21,722 bases of DNA. It comes from a virus. Below are positions 5,960-13,678 of the stretch, piece after piece. The notes under the pieces were generated by a model. That model was not told the origin of the DNA. It searched no databases and saw only the letters and a program-made list of their open reading frames with translations. The stretch is from IMG/VR virus record IMGVR_UViG_3300046817_001031, positions 1-21,722 of that record. One strand, 5' to 3'. A program made the translations under genes and the position numbers. Each line of letters begins with the position of its first letter. Position 1 is the stretch's first letter.

Positions 5960-8157
5960 GCGCCGCCCCCTGGAGCTGGTCCTGACGGCGCCTGACCGCT
6001 GCTCCCGTTCACCGGCACGGGCGGCGCCAGCGTGGCCTGTAGCTCGCTCTCGTCCGCCGCGTGCCGCTGGAGGACCGGGTGGATCTCGGTCTGAAGCATG
6101 TCGGACACCATCTGACGCACGATCACCTGGAGACTGAGCGGGTCGATCTGACCGACCGCCTTCAATCGATCCGTCTCCGCCTGATAGTCCTTGATCTCAA
6201 TCTCCGCGCTCTTGTCCTTGGCCTGCTCCTGGGCATGCACCAACTGGGCTTTTAGCGATGCGATCTCGGCGTCAGCCTTCTGAAGCATCCCTTGCGCCTG
6301 CTGCTGCATCTGTTGAGCCTGCTGGGTGACCGCCTGGACCTGAGGGTCGGGGCCGGCCTTGTATTGTGGCGGCAGGCCGCGTTTCAGACGGTCGGCCAGC
6401 TCATCCGCGCCGGGAAAATCACTGTTGGCGGCCCAGTAATCACCGACGATCTGAAACGCGGCCGGGTTTTGCTGCATGATCTGAGAGAACGCGTTCGCGG
6501 CCTCCTGGCGCTGCGTCCCATAAGCCGGGCCGACATCCGCCTCGACGTCGTAAGTCCCGACATTCGGGTTGAAGATGATCGCCGGGTCGGGCCGGTTCGG
6601 ATCTTCCTGCTGCGCCTGGGCATCAGCGGGTGAAACCGGCCCCGGCTGGCCGGTCTGAGGGTGCTGGCCAATATACTGATGGGCCTCGGGCGCGTCGGGC
6701 GCCACCATGACCTTGTTCTCGGTGCCGTCCTCGGCCAATGTCATCACCACGCGGCGCACATCGTATATTTTCGGGATCAAATCGATTAAAATGCGTCCGA
6801 TCTGACGAATGCCCTTGGCCTGATTGTCGATATAGTGGTACGTCGCCGTGTCGCCCTGGCGCTGGCGTTGCTGAATCGCGACACCACTGCGCTCGTTGCT
6901 CGGCATGCCCAGCTCGGCCTGATATTGTCCCGTCACCGACATCAGATCCTGCCGCGCGATGGTCATGCCCTGGATATAGGCCTGCGCCATCGTTGGGGGT
7001 TCAACACGGGTCGGCGGCGGGATCGGATTGCCCGCCTCGTCGATACCGTTATAAACCAGCACCGACCAGTTCTTAACGTTCGCCGTCGCCCACTGCTCCG
7101 TCCGGCCCTCGACCGCGTCGGCGCGGGCCAGATACGGCGTCTTGGTCTGCAACGCGACCTGTTCGACGGCGGCACTGGCCCAGTAGTTGTAAATCCGCTG
7201 GGCGTCGATCTGGGCGCGGGTGTGGCCCTTGCGGTCGAGTTGGTTCTCGATGACGGTTTCCTCACCAATGAACGGCACGATCGGGATGTATTTACCCAGC
7301 CACTGCTCACGATCGACGATCTTGTCGCCGGAGAGTTTGAACCACTCGATTGTCGGCGTCTCGACGGCACGGGTTTTAATGATCAACGGGGTCACCCGGT
7401 CACGCAACTCACCAGGGATCTCGCTGTCTCTGACGATGGTGCCATCACGCAATTGATGAATGGTGTCGCTATCGCTATCGCGACGCCAATATTCGGCGAT
7501 CCTGACGTGATCCTTATCGTTCCACCCATCGCTGTGCTCCAGCGTTGCCGGTGCGACGTTGTCCTCCTTCCCATATTCCTCCTCGTAACGATCGCGCGGG
7601 ATGTCCTCGAACACAAAGGCGAAGGTAGCGTCCGACTTATCGTATTGCCGCGCGTCGGGGTCCATGTAGACCGATCGAGGGTCCGGCACCCGCTCGATGA
7701 ACAGATCGAGGTCGAAACTGTTCTCGTCGACGTAGTCGGTTTTCACCCGCACGTAGCCGATGCCGCTCTCGACCTGATGATAAACAGCGGTGCTATAGGC
7801 ATCGATCGCCTTGGATACATACTCGATACGGCGAATGATACCGGAAAACACCTGGGCCGCCTCGTAGGACGCGCGGCCGCCGGTTGGGCTGACCTTGATC
7901 TGCGCCTTGTTCTGCCGCGCGTCGTTGATCACCTGCAGGTTGTGCTGACGCACCTGATTATAGGTCAGGCTGGGCCGGCTGCCGCGCTCGGACATGACAC
8001 TGGCGTCCCACTGCCAGCCGTTGCGGCTGTCGCCGTTGGCGAATTTGGTATCGAGCAGCGCCCGTTCGCGCCACGCGCTTTCCCAACCCACGCACCGTTC
8101 AAATCTTTCGCGGGCCTCCTTCAGGATGTCCTCGTCGCTGTCTTTAGCGCGTGACAT
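5956..8157 (-). CDS. Portal protein (P22-like)
   Basis: A 733-aa portal, close to the 725 aa of P22 gp1. Twelve copies form the DNA channel at one capsid vertex. Recognisable P22-family features include the N-terminal RERALLDTKFANGDSRNGW region, SRPSLTYNQVRQHNLQVIND, the segment VPDPRSVYMDPDARQYDKSDA, and the motif TGQYQAELGMPSNERSGVAI. The C-terminal region (about 607-670) is a Gln/Ala-rich coiled coil (barrel-like extension), followed by a Pro/Gly-rich tail. The start is ATG at 8157 with AAGGCGAG just upstream; the 29 Arg-rich residues available further upstream overlap the previous gene and are rejected. It is followed by a GTGA-coupled small gene. Confidence 0.93.
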   Translation of the reverse strand: MSRAKDSDEDILKEARERFERCVGWESAWRERALLDTKFANGDSRNGWQWDASVMSERGSRPSLTYNQVRQHNLQVINDARQNKAQIKVSPTGGRASYEAAQVFSGIIRRIEYVSKAIDAYSTAVYHQVESGIGYVRVKTDYVDENSFDLDLFIERVPDPRSVYMDPDARQYDKSDATFAFVFEDIPRDRYEEEYGKEDNVAPATLEHSDGWNDKDHVRIAEYWRRDSDSDTIHQLRDGTIVRDSEIPGELRDRVTPLIIKTRAVETPTIEWFKLSGDKIVDREQWLGKYIPIVPFIGEETVIENQLDRKGHTRAQIDAQRIYNYWASAAVEQVALQTKTPYLARADAVEGRTEQWATANVKNWSVLVYNGIDEAGNPIPPPTRVEPPTMAQAYIQGMTIARQDLMSVTGQYQAELGMPSNERSGVAIQQRQRQGDTATYHYIDNQAKGIRQIGRILIDLIPKIYDVRRVVMTLAEDGTENKVMVAPDAPEAHQYIGQHPQTGQPGPVSPADAQAQQEDPNRPDPAIIFNPNVGTYDVEADVGPAYGTQRQEAANAFSQIMQQNPAAFQIVGDYWAANSDFPGADELADRLKRGLPPQYKAGPDPQVQAVTQQAQQMQQQAQGMLQKADAEIASLKAQLVHAQEQAKDKSAEIEIKDYQAETDRLKAVGQIDPLSLQVIVRQMVSDMLQTEIHPVLQRHAADESELQATLAPPVPVNGSSGQAPSGPAPGGGA

Positions 8158-8446
8158 CTCTCGCCTTGATCCGTTCCTCAAGCCGCGCGATGCCTTCCTT
8201 GACCGTCGCGTCCGTCGCCTCCAGACCGCGTCTGACATCGCCAACCAGCACGCGGTTCTGGTCCATCGTCGCCCGCATGGCGTTCACCTCGGCCCGCAGC
8301 ACGTCGACGCGCCGCTCGAGATGATGCACGGAGGCAAGCCATGTGGAGGCCGCCGCGACGCCGCCCAGGATCGTGCCGGCGAGGGCCACGAGCGTTGCCG
8401 TGATACCAAGGTTCTGACGGACCCAGCCGGATGCCGCTTCGACCAC
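8144..8446 (-). CDS. Small membrane-anchored coiled-coil protein
   Basis: A 100-aa protein with one N-terminal transmembrane helix at about 14-39 (LGITATLVALAGTILGGVA and on), then a long charged helix (HHLERRVDVLRAEVNAMRATMDQN onward) with heptad spacing. The topology could suit an inner-membrane spanin, a holin accessory or a DNA-ejection helper, but no motif decides. The start is GTG at 8446, immediately after the stop of the upstream two-helix protein, and the 3' end overlaps the portal start by 14 nt. The pairing of two membrane proteins just before the portal is notable. Confidence 0.7.
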   Translation of the reverse strand: MVEAASGWVRQNLGITATLVALAGTILGGVAAASTWLASVHHLERRVDVLRAEVNAMRATMDQNRVLVGDVRRGLEATDATVKEGIARLEERIKARDVTR

Positions 8447-8447
8447 A

Positions 8448-8639
8448 TCATCTGAGGTTCAGTTGACGCAGGGGAATCTCGCCCAACAACATCGAAACCA
8501 GCACCAGAATGAAAATGAGCGCCACGATGGCGATGGCGATGGTGCCGAACGGCGCCGGCAACGGCAGCATCTGAATCACCCAGACAATGACGCCGAGGAC
8601 AAGGCACAGGACGAGTAGCCAGATGAGGAGCGTGATCAT
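8448..8639 (-). CDS. Thivi_2564-like small membrane protein
   Basis: A 63-aa protein made almost wholly of two transmembrane helices: about 2-22 (LLIWLLVLCLVLGVIVWVI) and 30-53 (TIAIAIVALIFILVLVSMLL), linked by LPLPAPFG. This matches the short Thivi_2564 family of bacterial and phage membrane proteins, function unknown; a holin-like role is possible given size and two helices. The start ATG at 8639 overlaps the stop of the preceding 57-aa gene as ATGA. Confidence 0.75.
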   Translation of the reverse strand: MITLLIWLLVLCLVLGVIVWVIQMLPLPAPFGTIAIAIVALIFILVLVSMLLGEIPLRQLNLR

Positions 8640-8809
8640 GCTTCAGTCGCCGCCTTGATGTTCGGGTCCGCTTGTTGGCGCATGCACTGGGCCTGTATCT
8701 CGCCGATCAGCGGCGCCACGACCCGGTAGGGCGCCTCGCTCAGCACCCGCATCACCGTCTCCCAGGCCCGCGCCTCGAGCATCACGGGTAGCTTGTCGTC
8801 TGGCCGCAT
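8636..8809 (-). CDS. Small protein of unknown function (57 aa)
   Basis: From ATG at 8809, with GGAG seven bases upstream, to TGA at 8636-8638, which overlaps the next ATG as ATGA. The protein reads MRPDDKLPVMLEARAWETVM and on to APLIGEIQAQCMRQQADP. Third positions are mostly G/C and the amino-acid composition is ordinary, unlike the overlapping frame at 8643-8870 over the same bases, which becomes Gly/Arg/Asp-rich. I therefore consider this the real gene over most of the stretch. Function unknown. Confidence 0.6.
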   Translation of the reverse strand: MRPDDKLPVMLEARAWETVMRVLSEAPYRVVAPLIGEIQAQCMRQQADPNIKAATEA

Positions 8810-8870
8810 CGTCACGCTCCGCCAATGTCATCCCGCCGCTTTCGGGACCGAAATAAACCACGTGCCTCAT
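8643..8870 (-). CDS. Overlapping small ORF; probably real only at its N-terminus
   Basis: The start ATG at 8870 overlaps the tail-fibre stop as ATGA, exactly like other coupled genes here, and the first 20 residues (MRHVVYFGPESGGMTLAERD) look like a genuine protein. Beyond about 8810 the frame turns low in GC3 and is rich in Gly, Arg and Asp, while the 57-aa frame becomes convincing. Either two genes overlap almost fully, or one protein is made by a frameshift near 8815, or an indel has split one gene. Confidence 0.3.
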   Translation of the reverse strand: MRHVVYFGPESGGMTLAERDDAARRQATRDARGAGLGDGDAGAERGALPGRGAADRRDTGPVHAPTSGPEHQGGD

Positions 8871-9871
8871 GTCAGCCTCACCTGAATGGCGTTGCCGGAA
8901 CGATACAACTGATTGAGCCCGGTTCCCGCCGTCGCCGCCGCCGCGTCATTGGCCGCGTTATCGAGATGGACCGTCACCCGGCCGTTGCCATCCACCACAA
9001 AGCCAGGCCCCCGCAGGAAACCGCCGCTGAACGTCACGGCGGACAGATCAAGGCCCCAGTTGGCGGCCATCGCCGGGCCACCAGGGTTATTGGCCGCCCT
9101 GGTGCCAATAATCGTTGACGCGGATGTGAACGGCCACCACCCCGTATACGCACCGAACTCAATGCCTGTTTTCCAACCCGGAGCGGTGCCGTTGTATTGA
9201 TTGGCGATCTGGAAAGCGGCGTCATCCAACGATGCCTGGACCGCGTCATTGGCGAACTGGACGATCCCCAGGCCGGTTTTGAACTGCGCCGAGACCCCGG
9301 CCTCGACGCCCACGTCGATCTCCATGCCAACGCATGTATGCCAGTAGCCAGCGCCCGCTTTGAGGGTCGCGCCAACATTGGAAGCGAACAACGCGCCTTG
9401 CGGAGCACCCGACGTCCCGCCGGCGGAATGATAAGCCTCATTGAAGGCGCCAAACGCGACATAATACTGACCGTCCGCCACCGTGGTATTACCAGACTGC
9501 ACCTGGAAGACTGTTAATCCCGTGCGCCCGCCCTTCGCGCCAGCGGCGATGTTGCCTCCAAAATAAGCCGCATGCGCTCCACCGCCTGACGCGTTCGTCG
9601 CATCGGCGCTGTCGTAATCGACGTTGAAGGCATACCAGCTTGCGATCTGACCGGCCGGGGCGGCAACGCTGTTGACATTATGATGCGCGAACAAAAAAGC
9701 CCGGTCGGCGTTGGTGGCTCCGGTCCATATGGTCGGGCCGGTGACGGTGCCGCCGCTCAACGGCAGGAACGGCCCGCCCGCGATCGCCACGCTGTTCGCG
9801 ATGGCCGCGTTCAGTTCATCGGCGTAGAGCGCATCGCCCTCGCTCCATGGATAACCCGGGCGTCCGCTCAC
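8867..9871 (-). CDS. Tail fibre/tail-spike-like protein
   Basis: 334 aa. After an N-terminal SGRPGYPWSEGDALYADELN segment comes the PFLPLSGGTVTGP motif (about 36-48) that is common at the head-binding end of phage tail fibres, followed by a Gly/Ala/Asn-rich, beta-structured body with many aromatic residues. Residues near the C-terminus (GPGFVVDGNGRVTVHLDNAA and on) resemble fibre tip regions. The start is GTG at 9871, overlapping the preceding stop as GTGA; the 31 residues available upstream are Arg/His-rich and out of character. It probably recognises the host surface together with the adjacent 506-aa protein (inference). Confidence 0.7.
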   Translation of the reverse strand: MSGRPGYPWSEGDALYADELNAAIANSVAIAGGPFLPLSGGTVTGPTIWTGATNADRAFLFAHHNVNSVAAPAGQIASWYAFNVDYDSADATNASGGGAHAAYFGGNIAAGAKGGRTGLTVFQVQSGNTTVADGQYYVAFGAFNEAYHSAGGTSGAPQGALFASNVGATLKAGAGYWHTCVGMEIDVGVEAGVSAQFKTGLGIVQFANDAVQASLDDAAFQIANQYNGTAPGWKTGIEFGAYTGWWPFTSASTIIGTRAANNPGGPAMAANWGLDLSAVTFSGGFLRGPGFVVDGNGRVTVHLDNAANDAAAATAGTGLNQLYRSGNAIQVRLT

Positions 9872-11388
9872 GTCGTCACCGACTGCATCTCGGCGTTGGA
9901 CAACACGCGAGGCCAGTAGGTGATGCGGCGCATCCAGCCGCTGAACGGACTGTCCAGACCCCACGGGGAGCAGCCGATGGACAGGCGTGTCGCACCTGAA
10001 ACAGGTCCCGACGTTATCGCCGCCGAGGCGACGACCCCACCGTTCACGACACCACGCGCGAAACCCGGACCATAATTGATCGCGGCTTTGTTCACCGCGT
10101 TGATGACGGGCGTGCCAATGAACAGATTAGCGCCCCCGGTGATACTGCAAATCACGGAGGCCTGAGGAACGGCATACAAGGAGTTGCCGAAGTTGCCATC
10201 GCTCACGCCCATGAATAGCGTCGCATTGGAGTTGGTCGGCGGGATGATTTCAGCCGCCATCGACATCGTTGTCGGATTATACCATGTGGACGTTGGGATG
10301 TAGCAAACATCCTGCGCCCTTGTCACGGACACCGTCGTCGTCGGAATGTAACTCGTCGCAAACCCCGCCTCGAGTTGTGGCATTGCGATATCTATCGAGC
10401 CGGCGATCCCAGTGCTTTCAATCGAAATGTTGGCGTTCAGAGCGGTCGTCGAGACGAAGGAAAATCGCCGCCACGCATTCGTCAGCGTGAAGGCAGGCGA
10501 GTCTCCGTCATTCGATAGACGCAGCGCGAAACTGGTCAGTGTCCGCGCCCGAGCGTATACGGAGAATGTCGCGCCATTCGGGACTGTAACGGATTGATAC
10601 ATCTGGCTGGCGGCGGCCGATGAGAAATTCAGCGTCATCGCGCTGAGAGTTCCGTCCGGCCCCGTTATGACCGCGCCCTTCGTCGCGCCGTTGAACAGAG
10701 CCCAGGCGGCATTGGTGAAATCAGTGCTCCACAGCGCGAGGTTGGTCCGCGCCTCCTCGATCAGCAGGCCACGCAACGCATGCGTGACCGGGTCGTAATC
10801 CCAACGAGGCGCGTTCGATGCCGCCGACCGTATCGTTCCTGTCGCATCAACGTATGTCGCGGTCGAGGCGCGGGTGAAGGTGATGCGCGGGTCGAGTGTG
10901 CCGGGCGTCATGAAGTCGAGGCTGAGCGATGGCGCTCCCGTTGCCGCCCAGGCGCTACCGGTCCAGTTGAAGCGGGCCACGCCCTGGAGCACACCGTAAG
11001 GCGTTGCCACGTCGGGCCCGGCCTGCCCGGCTGGCTGCCATTGGGTGCCGTCCCAATCGAACGCCGCGACGCCCCGGAGAGCGCCAGAGGGCGTGGCCAG
11101 GGCCGGGGCGCCGCCTGGTGGCGTCCACTGGGAACCGGACCATGTGTAGACCGCCACGCCGTCCAGCACGCCGGTGGGGGTGGCGACGGACGGGCCGGCG
11201 CGGCCGGCGGGCTGGGGCGGCGCGCCGGCGAACGCCGCGACGCCCTGGAGGTTGCCGGTGGGCGTGGCCACGCGGGGGCCGGCGCGGCCTGTCGGCTGCC
11301 AGACAGCGCCATCCCAGTCGAACGCGGCCACGCCCTGGAGGACGCCCGTGGGGGTCGGCACGTCCATGGTCGGATCGGAGACAGCCAC
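9868..11388 (-). CDS. Repeat-bearing tail/appendage protein with LamG-like C-terminus
   Basis: 506 aa. Residues 9-150 contain five tandem copies of a ~28-aa unit (core ATPTGVLQGVAAFDWDG, then a W-x-P-x-G-x-AGP ending); the second copy lacks its middle. The next part (about 155-230) has the phage appendage pattern FTRASTATYVDATGTIRSA and ends LLIEEARTN. It is followed by a CBM-like beta domain and, from about 370, a LamG/concanavalin-like domain ending SGWMRRITYWPRVLSNAEM. It probably binds carbohydrate on the host. The start is GTG at 11388 or ATG at 11367; neither has a Shine-Dalgarno, and a 7-bp repeat array lies directly upstream. Confidence 0.75.
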   Translation of the reverse strand: MAVSDPTMDVPTPTGVLQGVAAFDWDGAVWQPTGRAGPRVATPTGNLQGVAAFAGAPPQPAGRAGPSVATPTGVLDGVAVYTWSGSQWTPPGGAPALATPSGALRGVAAFDWDGTQWQPAGQAGPDVATPYGVLQGVARFNWTGSAWAATGAPSLSLDFMTPGTLDPRITFTRASTATYVDATGTIRSAASNAPRWDYDPVTHALRGLLIEEARTNLALWSTDFTNAAWALFNGATKGAVITGPDGTLSAMTLNFSSAAASQMYQSVTVPNGATFSVYARARTLTSFALRLSNDGDSPAFTLTNAWRRFSFVSTTALNANISIESTGIAGSIDIAMPQLEAGFATSYIPTTTVSVTRAQDVCYIPTSTWYNPTTMSMAAEIIPPTNSNATLFMGVSDGNFGNSLYAVPQASVICSITGGANLFIGTPVINAVNKAAINYGPGFARGVVNGGVVASAAITSGPVSGATRLSIGCSPWGLDSPFSGWMRRITYWPRVLSNAEMQSVTT

Positions 11389-11389
11389 T

Positions 11390-11432
11390 GATTACGACTT
11401 ACGTATTACGCAGTTACGCATTACGTATTACG
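11390..11432. repeat. Short tandem 7-bp array (NNTTACG)
   Basis: Six consecutive units ending TTACG (one unit of 8 bp) fill the gap between the Ig-like gene and the GTG of the tail protein, overlapping the last codons of the former. On the coding strand it reads as repeated CGTAAT or CGTAAC, placing TAA in all three frames. A slippage-prone array exactly at a translation start could vary spacing between genes. Confidence 0.7.
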
Positions 11433-11889
11433 CCACGACCACCGTATTGCTCATGGGCGCCACGGTCGAGCCGAGCGCGTTGGTCGCGGTCACCACGCAA
11501 GCCAACCCATGGCCGCTGTCCTCGGCTTTGGTCGTGTAGGTCGCGCCCGTGGCGCCGTTGGCAACCCCATCATCGTGCCACGCATAGGCGTAGGAAGTCG
11601 GCTCGCCATCCCAGTTGCCCATGGTGCAGTTGAGGGTGGCGCCTGATTGCGAGACATAGGGAACATCGCGGTTGACCGGGGGCGCCAGGGTCGCGGTGAC
11701 ATCGGCCAGGAGGGCGGCGATGCGGGCCTGATGGGTGCGGTCGTTGTTGAGCCAGTCCGCCGTGAGCAGGAGCAACATCTCCTGGGCGAGGGCGGCTGTG
11801 TCCTTCGGGGCGGCGACGGCCTTCGGAGCGGCATGCGGCGCCGGGGTTTCCGTTTTGGCATCGTGATGCGGCTCGGGATGCGTGGCCAT
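11428..11889 (-). CDS. Ig-like domain virion protein
   Basis: 153 aa. The N-terminal 30 residues are His/Pro/Ala-rich and disordered; residues about 35-75 are helical (ALAQEMLLLLTADWLNND); residues about 80-152 form an Ig-like/PKD-type domain with the familiar pattern TLNCTMGNWDGEPTSYAY, then W, GATYTT, D-G-LACVVTATNALGS and a final SNTVVVA. Such domains are common on phage virion surface proteins, where they are thought to adhere weakly to carbohydrate. The start is ATG at 11889, with AAGGAG eight bases upstream, not the earlier in-frame 11916. It directly follows terL. Confidence 0.8.
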   Translation of the reverse strand: MATHPEPHHDAKTETPAPHAAPKAVAAPKDTAALAQEMLLLLTADWLNNDRTHQARIAALLADVTATLAPPVNRDVPYVSQSGATLNCTMGNWDGEPTSYAYAWHDDGVANGATGATYTTKAEDSGHGLACVVTATNALGSTVAPMSNTVVVA

Positions 11890-11912
11890 CGCGCTCACTC
11901 CTTGTTGGTGGT

Positions 11913-13235
11913 TCAAACCGCCATCCAGCCGGTGCCGGCCCCCGCGTTGATCCGCTCGATGAGATCACGCGCGGCGGGGAACTGGCGGGTGACGATGGCG
12001 TCGTCGGTCGGGGTCGCCTCGCGCACGCCGAGGGCGAGGTAGCGGGCGGCGTCGGCGCCGTGGGACGCATGATCATGCACCGGGGAGGAGCGCCACGCCT
12101 GGGCGCTCTCGTTCCACTCGCGTTTATAATGCCGCAACGCGTGGATGCCTTTTTGAGTCTTTTCGGCATCGAACCAACATTTCGGGAGGACCATCCGCAC
12201 CGCGTTGACGCCGTCGGCCACCGCGTGCTGACGGACCACGCGGGTGGGGCGAACGCCGAGGCCATGCAGCGTCTCGAGACGGGATTTGCCGCTGCCGAGT
12301 TCACGCGCCTGGACATCGTGCGGCAGGATGTGGCGTTCATAAACGTATGGTTTCGCACGAAGCAGGCGGACGTAATGATCGAGACCGGCGCCGCTGTCCT
12401 CGATGTAATCAATCAGCCGCCACTCGCCGCCTTTCGAGATCTGCAGAAACCAGATCGCGGTGCTGTCGTCGATACCAAGATCCCAGGCGGTCCAGACCTT
12501 GAGGATCGGGTCGTGCGGCACATTCGTCACGCGGCCGTCACGGTCGGCGGCGTCCATGAGGCGGCCGTAATAGGAGCCGCTGTTGGGCGCCGCGAACGAG
12601 CAGTTCATCTCCTGATCGAACTCTTCCTCGGTCATTTCGGCCTTGAGGCGATCGATCGCCTCGGGCGGCAGCGCGCCGGTGGCGGCGTGGTCGAGCAGAT
12701 AGACCGAGTGGCCCGGGGTGGTCCTGGCCCGGTCGTAGGCGGCCCGCAGCAGCCCATTACCTTTCGGCGTGCCGGATCTGACGAGGGTACCGCCCCGGTC
12801 GGCCAGCATCGGCTCGATCACCAAAGGGACGAGGGAGGGCGGCGTGTCATCGAACTCGTCGACCACGCACAAATCCGCGCCGCCGCCACGCCAGCTATCG
12901 GGGTTGTCAGCGCCACCGCACTGGAACACCGAGTCGTTGGGAAACCGCACCGACAACTCGCCGCGCCGGATCACCGCGCCGGGGATCGCCTCGGCGGCCG
13001 CCGTCAGCTCGTCCCACAGGCCGGTGCGCTGCCACATGACGCCGTAGGGCAGGATGTGCACGACGCGGGCGCCTCGGGTGGTGACGGCGCGCCGGATGCC
13101 CATCCACATCAGCGCGGTGCTCTTGCCGGCGCGCCGGTGCACGACGGCAACGATGCGCTTCGCGCGGTCACTCAGCAGCGCCTTTTGCCAGGGGCGCGGC
13201 GCGAACGGGACGGTGATATTCTTACGTTCTGTCAT
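11913..13235 (-). CDS. terL: Terminase large subunit
   Basis: 440 aa, ATPase plus nuclease motor for DNA packaging. Walker A HRRAGKST at 33-40, Walker B DLCVVDEFD at 121-129 with catalytic E127, coupling motif SGTPKGN at 154-160. The RNase H-like nuclease domain carries acidic residues at D252 (WDLGIDDS), D307 (LPHDVQA) and D395 (HGADAARYL). Length and motifs fit the Terminase_6 group. The ATG at 13235 lacks a purine-rich Shine-Dalgarno: the bases upstream are part of a 9-bp-period repeat, so initiation may depend on coupling from an upstream frame or on an unusual signal. The frame is open upstream but has no ATG, GTG or TTG. Confidence 0.95.
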   Translation of the reverse strand: MTERKNITVPFAPRPWQKALLSDRAKRIVAVVHRRAGKSTALMWMGIRRAVTTRGARVVHILPYGVMWQRTGLWDELTAAAEAIPGAVIRRGELSVRFPNDSVFQCGGADNPDSWRGGGADLCVVDEFDDTPPSLVPLVIEPMLADRGGTLVRSGTPKGNGLLRAAYDRARTTPGHSVYLLDHAATGALPPEAIDRLKAEMTEEEFDQEMNCSFAAPNSGSYYGRLMDAADRDGRVTNVPHDPILKVWTAWDLGIDDSTAIWFLQISKGGEWRLIDYIEDSGAGLDHYVRLLRAKPYVYERHILPHDVQARELGSGKSRLETLHGLGVRPTRVVRQHAVADGVNAVRMVLPKCWFDAEKTQKGIHALRHYKREWNESAQAWRSSPVHDHASHGADAARYLALGVREATPTDDAIVTRQFPAARDLIERINAGAGTGWMAV

Positions 13236-13370
13236 GCGAGGAGTGCGAAAAGTGTGACAGGTGCGACAGGTGCGATGTGTGTGAATGCGGCCTGTGCGAT
13301 GTGTGCGAACGGTGTTGGGAGTGCGAAGAATGCAAAGGCTGCGAGGAGTGCGGTGTGCGCGACAGGTGCG
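13235..13370. repeat. 9-bp-period array (TGCGANNNN) at the terL start
   Basis: On the plus strand about 13 units follow the pattern TGYGANNNN with period 9 (a few units deviate), beginning at the terL start codon and running upstream. Read as plus-strand codons it gives C-x-x-C-x-x-C; on the mRNA strand it gives repeated GCACnnnTC. All three frames are largely open because the period is a multiple of three. The array occupies the position where the terL ribosome-binding site should be. Confidence 0.65.
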
Positions 13371-13395
13371 TGAATTACGATATCGAAACGGTCGG

Positions 13396-13600
13396 TTTGG
13401 GGGTGGAATGTGGTGGTTATCAAATCGGAATGATTGATTTGGGGGAGGAATGTGGGTGGAGGAGGGGGACGGCTGCCCTGGCGCGAGGCCGAGTGCCCAT
13501 GCCCCCCGGGGGGTGCCGGCCGGGTGGCCGGCGCCATGCCTGGCGACACCACCGGGGGTACCTTCATCACCAGACCTGGGGGTAGAATTGGGGGTAGAGT
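13396..13600. other. Non-coding G-rich region with direct repeats and palindromes, terS-terL gap
   Basis: This is most of the 443-bp gap between terS and terL. It holds a direct repeat beginning TTTGGGGG, then T or A, then GGAATGTGG (13396-13416 and 13438-13459), a 12-bp palindrome CCCCCCGGGGGG (13502-13513), an inverted repeat GCCGGCC/GGCCGGC with a GGGT loop (13515-13532), and three GGGGGTA boxes (13554, 13578, 13590). A minus-strand TTG-start ORF across 13232-13633 is Pro-rich and repeat-driven, so I do not call it. A packaging recognition site or late regulatory element is possible; 13601-13678 is AT-rich with nothing recognised. Confidence 0.5.
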
Positions 13601-13678
13601 TTTAACTACCAGAGAAAATCTCAATGTATTCAATTAGATAATAAGCCATATTGGCGGATGAGATATCCGCCCGCCGCC

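Noticed and set aside
6835-8154. Long plus-strand ORF opposite the portal gene
   Set aside because: Mirror frame of a high-GC gene; the portal on the minus strand has clear family motifs.
12060-13373. Long plus-strand ORF opposite terL
   Set aside because: Shadow of terL, no Shine-Dalgarno or family motif.
13217-13585. Plus-strand Cys-rich ORF (C-x-x-C-x-x-C repeats) over the terS-terL gap
   Set aside because: The Cys spacing follows directly from the 9-bp DNA repeat, the only ATG is in the middle, there is no Shine-Dalgarno, and it is antisense to the late operon.
13232-13633. Minus-strand 133-aa ORF ending in an ATGA overlap with terL
   Set aside because: It needs a TTG start without Shine-Dalgarno, is Pro-rich through palindromes and repeats, and any frame is open across the 9-bp array. 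The ATGA overlap keeps it possible, but not enough to call.
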